A model generated the notes under the pieces. That model was given only the letters and a program-made list of their open reading frames with translations. It did not search any database and had not been told where the DNA came from. Shown one piece after another: positions 1 to 6,026 of a DNA stretch of 6,026 nt; the first letter of the stretch is position 1, and each line of letters starts with the position of its first letter. The DNA comes from Rubrivirga sp. (lineage in GTDB: Bacteria > Bacteroidota > Rhodothermia > Rhodothermales > Rubricoccaceae). Position numbers and translations under genes: made by a program. The stretch lies in contig JAAXJP010000724.1 in the NCBI GenBank assembly GCA_012269805.1, positions 1-6,026 of the forward strand, read 5' to 3'.

Positions 1-1
1 C

Positions 2-352
2 TCGACCGACGTCCTCGCCGACCTCGACCCGGACGTGACGTCGGTCGAGATCCTCGCCAGCGGCGACGTCGTGTTCCGATACCGGCTCGACGGCGGGCTC
101 ACGCGTGTGCTCCTCGGCGAGGTCGAGGTCCGGAGCGCGCAGGTCCGCCTCACGTTCACCGGCCAGACCGACGCCGGCCGCCTCGCGGCGCTCCTGCCGT
201 CGTCGCTGACGCTCGACCGCGTCGAGGGCGTCCTCGTGGCCTCGACCACGTTCCGCGCCAACCTCGCCGCCTACGACGACGAGCAATACGCCGGCTTTAC
301 CGACGTGCCCGGCACGCTCACGATCCGCCTCGCCCCGCAGGCCGACGCCTAG
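2..352 (+). CDS. C-terminal part of an unrecognised protein (5' end outside window)
   Basis: The frame is open from the first bases of the window to the TAG at 350-352, giving 116 visible residues. A GTG at 35 is a possible internal start, but the same frame continues upstream of it with the same codon style, so the gene most likely begins before the window. The visible part alternates short hydrophobic and polar stretches (for example VVFRYRLDGG, VRLTFTG and GTLTIRLAP), which suggests a mostly beta-strand domain. No cysteine, catalytic motif or membrane helix is visible. I do not recognise the family and assign no function. It lies 66 bases upstream of the barrel gene on the same strand, so co-transcription is possible, although a strong hairpin directly after the stop could separate them. 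Confidence 0.7.
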   Translation, partial: STDVLADLDPDVTSVEILASGDVVFRYRLDGGLTRVLLGEVEVRSAQVRLTFTGQTDAGRLAALLPSSLTLDRVEGVLVASTTFRANLAAYDDEQYAGFTDVPGTLTIRLAPQADA

Positions 353-379
353 CGCGCCGCTCCGCCCGCCTCGGCGCGC
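352..379 (+). terminator. GC-rich hairpin directly after the first gene's stop codon
   Basis: Bases 352-359 (GCGCGCCG) are perfectly complementary to 372-379 (CGGCGCGC), giving an 8-bp all-GC stem with a 12-base loop. The stem begins on the last base of the TAG stop. No T-tract follows, so it is not a classical intrinsic terminator. It could be a weak or factor-assisted terminator, or a 3'-end stabilising structure between co-transcribed genes. The stem is seen directly; the function is inferred. Confidence 0.4.
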
Positions 380-418
380 CCCTGGACCCCCGCGTCCTGC
401 CCCCGCCCGTCTGCTTTG

Positions 419-2965
419 ATGATCCGTTTCCTCCTCCTCTCGCTCGCAGTCCTCGTTCCCTCCGCCCTGGCCCAGGTCGCGGGCGTCGGCTACCGGCTCT
501 CGCCCTCGGCCACCTACGTCGACTTCGAGGGCGACGCGGGCCTCGACGACGGGCTCCTCTACGGCGGCGGCATCGGCCTCTCGTTCGGCGAGTTCGTCGA
601 GCTGGGCGGCGGGTACCAGTTCGGCGACGGGTTCGAGACCGACTTCTCGGGCTTCTCCGGCCTCGAGGACGCGCCCGAGCTGGCCGAGGCGCTGGCGGCG
701 CTCGACCCGCGCGAGGTCCAGGTCGAGCGCTACGGCGGGACGCTCCGGCTCAACCTCGGCACGGCCGGGATCGTCCCGTTCCTGACGGCCGGGACCGGGC
801 TCATCCGGTTCTCGCCCGACGGGATGGAGGCCACGCGCAACATCTACCTCCTCGGCGGCGCCGGCCTCCAGCTGACGGGCGCCGACCGCTACGCGCTCGC
901 GGTCTCCGCCGAGAACCTCGCCTACCGCTACGACCCGGCCTCGACGTTCTTCACACCCGCCGACCTCGCCTCGGTCGGCCTCGACTTTGCCGACTTCAAC
1001 CAGACGACGGTCCGGAACCTGACGGTCCGCGGGACGGTCCAGCTCTACCTCGGCGGCCGGCGGCCCGGCGAGGGCACCGAGGTCGACCGCGAGCTCCGGC
1101 GCCAGTTTTCCGGCGGCCTCTCGGGCCTCAGCCTCTTTCTTGAGCCGACGTACGGCCGCGTCCGCTTCGACGAGGCGTTCGACTACCGCGACCAGGCCTT
1201 CGCGGGCGGCGAGGTCGGGGTCGACCTCGGCCCGCTCGTCGGGCTCCGGGGCTTCTACCTGCGCGGCGTCGAGGACGACAGCCCGACGTCGTTCGAGAGC
1301 ATCCGGATGGTCGGCGGCGGCCTCCGGCTGCGACTGAGCGAGGGCGGCCAGTTCGTCCCGTTCGTGAGCGTCGGCGGCGGCTACCTCGATGTCTTGGACG
1401 ACTACGCCACGGACGCCTCCGCGGAGCCGGGCAACGTGCTCGCCGAGGACCGGCCGTTCGCGACCGGCGGCGCGGGCGTCGAGCTCGCCCTCAACCCCCG
1501 CTTCCGGATCATCGGCGAGGCGCGGGCGCTGCTCATGAGCACACGCGACGAGCAGGACCTGAGCCAGCCCGAGAACGTGTTCGTCAGCCCGTACTACCGG
1601 GCCGGCGTGTCCTTCGGCCTCGGCGGCGACGCGGGCGACGGCGTCCAGGCCGTCCGCCGCGAGGAGCTCGAGGCCGAGCGCGAGCGGCTGACGGCCGAGC
1701 GCGAAGCGATCCGCGCCGAGGCGCTCGACCGGATCGCCGTGCTGGAGGCCGAGCTGGCCGCCGCCCGCGCCGAGGGCGACGTCGACGCCGTCCGCGAGAT
1801 CACCGACGAGATCGACGATGAGGTCGGCCGTGCCGTCGGCACCGACGTGGCGGTTGACACGACGCCGGACGTCGTCGTCGACCGCGAGGGCCGCGACGTC
1901 TACGAGCGGATCGTCCGTGACGGCGCCGGGGCGCCGCCCGTGGGTGCCGTCGTCGAGGAAGAGGTCACCGTGGACGAGGCCGGGCGGCAGGTCGTCACGC
2001 GGACCGTCCGCGAGGCGCCCGAGGCGGACCGGATGGTGACGATCCCGCTCCCCGAGCAGGGCGAGCTCTACGTCCGCTACGGCCCGCCGGGTGGCGTCCT
2101 CATCGGCGACGGCGCTGTGCCGCAGGGCGAGATCGTGACGAGCGACGCCGCGGCCCCCGCGCTTGACGAGGCCGAAATCCGCATGCTCATCCGGGAGTCG
2201 CTCCGCGAGTCGCTCGCCGAGCAGGGCGACGCGCCGCTCACGGAAGATGACCTCGCCGACGTCGAGCGGTCCATCGAGAACCGCATCGCCGACCGGATCG
2301 CGGGCCGCCTGAACGCGCCCTCCGGCGCCTCGGACGCGCGCATCGCCGCGCTCGAGCGCCGGCAGGACGACCTGCTCGACGAGATCCGCGCGCTCCGCGT
2401 CGAGCTCGCGACGCCGCCCCAACGGCCCGTCGTCGTCCGCGAGCCCGATGACGCCACCGACGACCAGGCCGTCACCGTAGTCACGCCGAGGCCGGCGGTC
2501 CCGACCACCATGCTCGGCCCGTCGTTCAAGATCTCGCCGACGGCCGGCTTCGGCCTCGGCGCCGGGCCCGACGGCGTCCTCGTCGGCGCCCGCGTCGACT
2601 ACGAGACCGGCCGCTCGTTCCACTACGTCCCCGAGTTGCTCGTCACGGTCGGCGGCACGCGCTCGCTCGTGGCCAACGCCGACGTGGCCTTCGACGTGCC
2701 GGCCTCCGGCGTCGCCGCCTACGGGCGGCCGTACGTCCGGACGGGCGTCGGCCTCGTGTCGTACGGCGGCTCCGACGAGATCCCGGCCACGTTCGACGAC
2801 GAGATCGACGACGGCGGGACGACGCTGACGTTCAACCTCGGCCTCGGCGCCGACCTCGCGGCCGGCGGCGGCCGGCTGTTCGTCGACTTCTCGACGGGCA
2901 ACCTCGGCCGGTTCAACCGGCTCACCGCCGGCTACCGCTTCCCCTTCGGCCAGCGCGCCTACTAA
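419..2965 (+). CDS. Large multi-domain outer-membrane beta-barrel protein with two helical regions
   Basis: Predicted 848-residue outer-membrane protein. I chose the ATG at 419 over the TTG three bases earlier because it begins an ideal signal peptide (MIRFLLLSLAVLVPSALA, cleavage before Gln19). No Shine-Dalgarno sequence is visible. Residues about 19-212 and 231-402 are two glycine- and aromatic-rich alternating-strand regions typical of OmpA-like small barrels. Residues about 410-470 are a charged coiled coil (REELEAERERLTAERE). About 475-580 is a middle segment holding a two-copy motif. About 584-664 is a second helical region, followed by a Pro/Val/Asp linker. About 697-848 is a further barrel ending in TAGYRFPF, which fits the BamA-recognised beta-signal (polar-x-Gly-x-x-hydrophobic-x-hydrophobic). 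RAGVSFGL at 394-401 fits the same pattern. The length far exceeds a single eight-strand barrel protein (about 170-200 residues). The TAA directly abuts the next gene's GTG. Barrel class is confident; exact role and strand number are not known. Confidence 0.85.
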   Translation: MIRFLLLSLAVLVPSALAQVAGVGYRLSPSATYVDFEGDAGLDDGLLYGGGIGLSFGEFVELGGGYQFGDGFETDFSGFSGLEDAPELAEALAALDPREVQVERYGGTLRLNLGTAGIVPFLTAGTGLIRFSPDGMEATRNIYLLGGAGLQLTGADRYALAVSAENLAYRYDPASTFFTPADLASVGLDFADFNQTTVRNLTVRGTVQLYLGGRRPGEGTEVDRELRRQFSGGLSGLSLFLEPTYGRVRFDEAFDYRDQAFAGGEVGVDLGPLVGLRGFYLRGVEDDSPTSFESIRMVGGGLRLRLSEGGQFVPFVSVGGGYLDVLDDYATDASAEPGNVLAEDRPFATGGAGVELALNPRFRIIGEARALLMSTRDEQDLSQPENVFVSPYYRAGVSFGLGGDAGDGVQAVRREELEAERERLTAEREAIRAEALDRIAVLEAELAAARAEGDVDAVREITDEIDDEVGRAVGTDVAVDTTPDVVVDREGRDVYERIVRDGAGAPPVGAVVEEEVTVDEAGRQVVTRTVREAPEADRMVTIPLPEQGELYVRYGPPGGVLIGDGAVPQGEIVTSDAAAPALDEAEIRMLIRESLRESLAEQGDAPLTEDDLADVERSIENRIADRIAGRLNAPSGASDARIAALERRQDDLLDEIRALRVELATPPQRPVVVREPDDATDDQAVTVVTPRPAVPTTMLGPSFKISPTAGFGLGAGPDGVLVGARVDYETGRSFHYVPELLVTVGGTRSLVANADVAFDVPASGVAAYGRPYVRTGVGLVSYGGSDEIPATFDDEIDDGGTTLTFNLGLGADLAAGGGRLFVDFSTGNLGRFNRLTAGYRFPFGQRAY

Positions 2966-3970
2966 GTGCGGACCGCCCTCGCTCTCCTGCTGGCGGCGCT
3001 CGTCGGCGCGGCCCCCTCCGCCCAAACCGCCGAGGCGGACACGACCGCCTCGCGCCGGACCGTGGTGGTGCCGGCGCCGAACGGCCCGGGCGTCATCTAC
3101 TTCCGCGCCGGAACGCCCGACTCGAACGCCGTGAGGCGACGCCTCCAGCGGACCAGTCCCGTCCGCCAGCGGGTCGCGGCGACGAGCGCGCCGCCCGTCA
3201 CCGTCCGCCCCCGCCGCTCCGACAGCGACGCCGTGACGCGGCTCGACCTCGTCCTCCTCGAGCAGTCGCTGCTCCGCGCCCTCGACGAGCGGGTCGCGGC
3301 GCTCATCGCGTCACAGCCCCGCGCGTCCGTCCCGATCTCGCCCCGGACGCCGCCGCCCGTCGCCGTCACCCGTGACCGACCCGACGCCGCAAGGCCGCCC
3401 GACGCTGCGGCTCTGCCCGTGACGCCGGCGCCCGCTCGGCCCGCGCCCATCCCCCCGACTCCGCCCGCCTCGCCCCCCCCGGTGGCCGAGGGCGCACGGG
3501 CGATGCTCGCCACGGGCCGCTTCCGCTCCCCGCGCGTCAACTTCGAGTTTGGCGAGGCGGATCTCCTGCCTGTCTCCGGAGCCACCCTCGACGCCGTCGC
3601 CGACGTCCTCCGGCGGTATCCGGCGCTCCGCGTCCGCGTCGGCGGGCACACCGACTCGGTGAGTTCGGCCGCCTTCAACCTCCGTCTTTCACAGCGCCGC
3701 GCCGACGCCGTCCGCGACCACCTCGTCGGGAGCGGCGTCGAGGCCGACCGGGTCGAGGCCGTCGGGTTCGGCGAGGGCCGGCCCGTCGCGTCGAACGCGA
3801 CCGCGACGGGCCGCGCGCTCAACCGACGCGTCGAGTTCGTCGCCCTGAACCCGGAGGCCGCGCGCGGGGAGACGCGCACGATCCGCGAGGCGACCCCGGC
3901 GGAGACGTCGAGCCTCCGCGACCTGATCCGCCAGGAGTTGGAGCGCCTCCGCGAGGCCGACGGCGGCTGA
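2966..3970 (+). CDS. Exported OmpA C-terminal-domain protein, peptidoglycan-binding, without a membrane barrel
   Basis: 334-residue predicted periplasmic protein that should bind peptidoglycan. The start is a GTG immediately after the preceding TAA, with zero spacing, and it opens a clear signal peptide (MRTALALLLAALVGAAPSAQ). The cleavage region has no lipobox cysteine, so it is probably not a lipoprotein. Residues about 21-118 are Arg/Thr/Val-rich with a helical stretch near 90-116. Residues about 119-174 form a Pro/Ala-rich linker. Residues about 189-293 are an OmpA-family C-terminal domain: VNFEFGEADL, GHTDS, NLRLSQRRADAV, GFGEGRPVA and NRRVEF. Asp230 and Arg245 occupy the positions known in the family to contact meso-diaminopimelate. 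A 40-residue tail ends in a charged helix (LRDLIRQELERLREAD). Canonical OmpA has its barrel at the N-terminus; this protein has none, and the upstream gene may supply it. Domain identity is secure; partnership is inferred from coupling. Confidence 0.9.
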   Translation: MRTALALLLAALVGAAPSAQTAEADTTASRRTVVVPAPNGPGVIYFRAGTPDSNAVRRRLQRTSPVRQRVAATSAPPVTVRPRRSDSDAVTRLDLVLLEQSLLRALDERVAALIASQPRASVPISPRTPPPVAVTRDRPDAARPPDAAALPVTPAPARPAPIPPTPPASPPPVAEGARAMLATGRFRSPRVNFEFGEADLLPVSGATLDAVADVLRRYPALRVRVGGHTDSVSSAAFNLRLSQRRADAVRDHLVGSGVEADRVEAVGFGEGRPVASNATATGRALNRRVEFVALNPEAARGETRTIREATPAETSSLRDLIRQELERLREADGG

Positions 3971-4002
3971 CCCCGCCCGCCTCGACGCCGAGGTGGGAGG
4001 AG
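3971..4002 (+). terminator. GC-rich hairpin directly after the OmpA-domain gene
   Basis: Starting just after the TGA at 3968-3970, CCTCG (3980-3984) pairs with CGAGG (3989-3993) around the loop ACGC. The stem continues through a G-T wobble and three C-G pairs (3976-3978 with 3995-3997), then past a mismatch with two more pairs. No T-tract follows. It is a plausible end-of-operon structure for the two envelope genes. The right arm overlaps one possible left end of the neighbouring IS (3990), so both readings cannot be fully correct. Confidence 0.4.
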
Positions 4003-4864
4003 CGGGCAACAAGCCGTTCGCTGGTATGAGACCGCCGTACCCGAGCAGCCTGACGGACAACGAGGGGGCGCTCGTCCAAGAGCACGCCCCGGACTTTGCC
4101 AGCGGCCGCCGGCGGCGATGGCCACCTCGACTCGTCCTTGACCCCGTGTTTTACCTCGCCCGAACGGGGTGCCAACGGCGCCACTTCCCTCCCGACTTCG
4201 TTCCCTGGCAGGCGGTCTACTACCACTACCGGCGATGGGCGAGCCATGCGCTTCTCCACCGGCTCCACCGGCTGTTTAGCCGGGACGTCCGTGTGCGCCG
4301 GGGGCGGGATCCGACCCCCTCAGCAGCGGCCATGGACAGCCAGAGCGTTCGAACGACCGAGGCCTGCGGGGTCCAGGGGTACGACGGAGGGGAGAGCGTG
4401 GCGGGCCGGAAGCGGCATCCCCTCGTCGGCACGGAGGGTCCCGTCCTCGCCTGTGACGTCTCCGCCGCCAACGTCTCTGACCAAGCGGGGGCGCGGAGGC
4501 TCCTCGCGGGACTCCGGCCGCTCTAGCCCCAGGTCGAGTTGGTGCGGGCTGACCGGGCCTACGGCGGGCGCCCGCTCGCGGAGTGGGCGCCCGAACGGGG
4601 CGTCCGGGTCGAAGTCGTTCGGCCGGCCACGGGTCAGCGCGGGTTCGTCGTCCAGCCCCGCCGGTGGGTCGTCGAGCGGATGTTCGCCTGGCTCGGCCGG
4701 TACCGCCGGCTCGCAAAGGACTACGAGCGGCGGCTACAGTCGTCCGAGGCGCTCATCATGCTGGCGATGGTTCGGCTCATGCTCCGCCGGCTCGCACGCT
4801 GCGGGTAGCTCGCCGCGCTCGCTCGTGGCCCTCCGTGGCGGAGTCCCCCCACCCCACCAACCTC
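3990..4864 (+). mobile_element. IS5-like insertion sequence remnant, ends uncertain
   Basis: The element is defined by its transposase at 4026-4808. The limits given are tentative. GAGGTGGG at 3990-3997 and the reverse complement of 4857-4864 (GAGGTTGG) are a weakly matching pair in the expected inverted orientation. They enclose about 875 bp, a normal size for short IS5-family elements. The match is short and G-rich, and no target-site duplication is visible beside it, so the true ends may lie elsewhere between 3971 and 4026 on the left and 4809 and 4987 on the right. The insertion is intergenic, downstream of the envelope operon and upstream of nhaA. Confidence 0.4.
4026..4808 (+). pseudogene. 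IS5-family (DUF4096 / DDE) transposase interrupted by an in-frame amber codon
   Basis: DDE transposase of a short IS5-type element, which would cut and join the element's DNA ends. From the ATG at 4026 the frame runs 166 residues to a TAG at 4524-4526, then continues in the same frame with no shift to the TAG at 4806-4808. The total is 260 codons plus stop, a typical length. Residues 1-75 match the DUF4096 N-terminal pattern (YPSSLTD, VFYLARTGCQ, WQAVYYHYRRW). Catalytic residues read as Asp104 in MDSQSVRTTE, Asp176 in RADRAYGG and Glu217 in RRWVVERMFAWLGRYRRLAKDYER (written here in part as its core). The stop lies between the two aspartates, so a product ending there lacks Asp176 and Glu217. 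Several positions usually conserved in the family look changed: the usual TDEEW reads TDNEG, GCQWR reads GCQRR, and RKRHLLVDT reads RKRHPLVGT. This points to decay, though amber readthrough or a base error is not excluded. An in-frame GTG at 3993 is a less likely start. Confidence 0.85.
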
Positions 4865-4987
4865 CTTCGCCGGGGTGGTTCGCGGCGCCGGACCCTACGC
4901 GCGCGAGGCCCGTCTATTGTCAGCCTCTACCGCCGCGAGGCGTCACCCCGTCCTCGCAGAGCGCCCCGCTTTACCGTACTCAGACCG
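4809..4987. other. Gap between the IS transposase and nhaA
   Basis: This 179-base stretch should contain the right end of the IS and the native leader of nhaA. A small hairpin (CTCCG/CGGAG, 4831-4843, three-base loop) follows the transposase stop but has no T-tract. A C-rich run at 4845-4862 contains the candidate right terminal repeat. A short, relatively A/T-containing patch at 4913-4926 includes TTGTCA, but no matching -10 or Bacteroidota-type -7 element is seen at proper spacing. No Shine-Dalgarno sequence precedes the ATG at 4988. I see no gene here. Confidence 0.5.
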
Positions 4988-6026
4988 ATGACAGAAGCGC
5001 CCCCGCCGGCCGCCTCCGGCGCCGGCCGGCTCCTCCGTCCCTTCCAGGAGTTCTTCCACACGGAGGCCGCCGGCGGCATCCTCCTCATGGGGCCGCTGTC
5101 GTGGCACTCATCTGGGCCAACAGCCCGCTCGCCCCGCTCTACGCCGACCTGTGGGGGACGTACCTCACCGTCGGCGCGGGGGCGTTCGAGATTTCGAAGC
5201 CGCTCCTGCTGTGGGTCAACGACGGGCTCATGGCCCTGTTCTTCTTCGTCGTCGGCCTCGAGATCAAGCGCGAGGTCCTGGCCGGGGAGCTGAGGGACCC
5301 CCGGAAGGCGGGGCTCGCCATCGCCGCCGCCCTCGGCGGGATGGCCGCCCCGGCCCTCCTCTACTTCGCGGTGACGGCCGGGACCGACCGGGCCGTCGGG
5401 TGGGGGATCCCGATGGCCACCGACATCGCGTTCGCGCTCGGGGTCCTCGCCCTCCTCGGGAGCCGGGCCCCGCTCGCGCTCAAGGTGTTCCTCACGGCCG
5501 TCGCGATCGTCGACGACCTCGGCGCCGTCGTCGTCATCGCCCTGTTCTACACGGCCGAGGTGGACACGGCGGCGCTCCTCGTCTCGTTCGCCCTCGTCGG
5601 CGTCCTGGCCGTCGCCAACCGGCTGGGCGTCCAGCGGACCCTCGTGTACGGGCTCATTGGGCTCGCAGCGTGGGTGGCCATGCTGAAGTCGGGCGTCCAC
5701 GCGACGATCGCCGGCGTGCTCGTGGCGCTGACGATCCCGGCCACGCGGCGGATCGACGAGGTCGAGTTCCTGGAGAGGGTCGGGGCGCTTATCGCCCGGT
5801 TCCGGGAGGAGCTGAGCCCGGGCCAGGAGGTGCCGACGCCGGACCAGGCGGCGGCCGTCCACTCGCTGGAGGTCGCCTGTGAACAGGTCGAGGCGCCGCT
5901 CGCGCGGCTCGAGCACGGGCTCCACGGGTTCGTCGCCTTCTTCGTCATCCCCGTCTTCGCGCTCGCCAACGCCGGCGTCGGGCTCGGGGCCGGGGCGCTC
6001 GGGCTGCTCACCGACCCCGTCGCGCG
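4988..6026 (+). CDS. nhaA: Na+/H+ antiporter NhaA, frameshifted near the N-terminus and truncated by the window end
   Basis: Inner-membrane antiporter that exchanges cytoplasmic Na+ (or Li+) for external H+, used in pH and salt homeostasis. From the ATG at 4988 the first 34 codons read as an NhaA start (PFQEFFHTEAAGGILLM). In the G run at 5089-5092 the frame is lost, and the rest continues uninterrupted in the next frame from 5095 (AVVALIWANSPL) to the window edge. One extra G restores the expected GILLMGAAVVALIWANSP. Without it translation ends at 5293 after 101 residues. Family motifs downstream include VGLEIKRE (the Glu78/Arg81 region in E. coli numbering), ATDIAFALGVLALLG (Thr132/Asp133), AIVDDLGAV (the essential Asp163-Asp164 pair, bases 5512-5517), LKSGVHATIAGV (His225) and FALANAGV. 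The part holding Lys300 and the last helices lies outside the window. The intact downstream frame suggests either a sequence error or a very recent mutation. Confidence 0.93.

Noticed and set aside
411..418. CTGCTTTG before the barrel gene as a Bacteroidota -7 element
   Set aside because: Only the TTTG half matches, and transcription from it would start inside the coding region.
3097..4125. 342-codon open frame on the minus strand opposite the OmpA-domain gene
   Set aside because: Its protein is Arg/Ser/Gly-rich low-complexity sequence expected from the antisense of a GC-rich gene, and the plus strand carries a clear signal peptide and OmpA domain here.
4539..4808. Separate 89-residue gene starting at a TTG after the amber codon
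   Set aside because: It is the in-frame C-terminal third of the transposase, holding the second Asp and the Glu. No ribosome binding site suggests independent translation.
4917..4945. Possible nhaA promoter with -35-like TTGTCA
   Set aside because: No -10 element lies 16-18 bases downstream and no Bacteroidota-type TAnnTTTG is present, so the match is not enough.
4583..5293. 236-codon plus-strand frame spanning the transposase end, the gap and the start of nhaA
   Set aside because: It is out of frame with the transposase. It shares the nhaA frame only for the first 34 antiporter codons before the frameshift, so it is a by-product rather than a gene.
4927..5925. 332-codon open frame on the minus strand opposite nhaA
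   Set aside because: Its translation is Arg/Asp/Glu/Pro-rich with no family motifs, while the opposite strand encodes unmistakable NhaA membrane segments.
5749..5925. Long hydrophilic loop in NhaA between the HAT-containing helix and the FALANAGV helix
   Set aside because: It is longer than in E. coli NhaA, but many bacterial NhaA proteins are known to carry a similar acidic insertion here, so it is ordinary.

Overview
The DNA is very rich in G+C, roughly 70% by eye. Codon third positions are almost all G or C, with heavy use of GTC, CTC and GAC. Two genes encode exported envelope proteins with clear signal peptides, so the source is a diderm (Gram-negative type) bacterium. Long glycine- and aspartate-rich outer-membrane barrels, absent Shine-Dalgarno sequences and this codon style would suit a high-GC marine Rhodothermia/Rubricoccaceae-like member of the Bacteroidota. 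That placement is an inference from style, not from a marker gene.

Layout, all sense genes on the + strand. (1) 2-352 is the 3' end of an unrecognised gene; a perfect 8-bp GC hairpin follows its stop codon. (2) 419-2965 encodes a large outer-membrane protein: signal peptide, beta-barrel region, coiled coil, a middle segment with a two-copy motif, second helical region, and a second C-terminal barrel. (3) 2966-3970 starts on the very next base after that gene's stop codon. It encodes an exported protein with a peptidoglycan-binding OmpA C-terminal domain but no barrel of its own. A GC-rich hairpin follows its stop. (4) 4026-4808 is an IS5-like (DUF4096/DDE) transposase with catalytic D, D and E in one frame but split by an in-frame amber codon. 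(5) 4988-6026 (running off the window) is an NhaA Na+/H+ antiporter gene with a one-base frameshift in a short G run near its start.

Genes 2 and 3 look like one translationally coupled unit. Together they carry the two halves of a classic OmpA: membrane barrel and peptidoglycan anchor, here on separate polypeptides. A structural role linking outer membrane and cell wall is a reasonable inference. The IS remnant lies in the gap between this operon and nhaA and seems not to have broken either.

I saw no RNA genes, CRISPR array, riboswitch, convincing promoter, or defence or biosynthetic cluster. The most unusual content is the multi-barrel protein and its barrel-less OmpA partner; the two broken reading frames come next.
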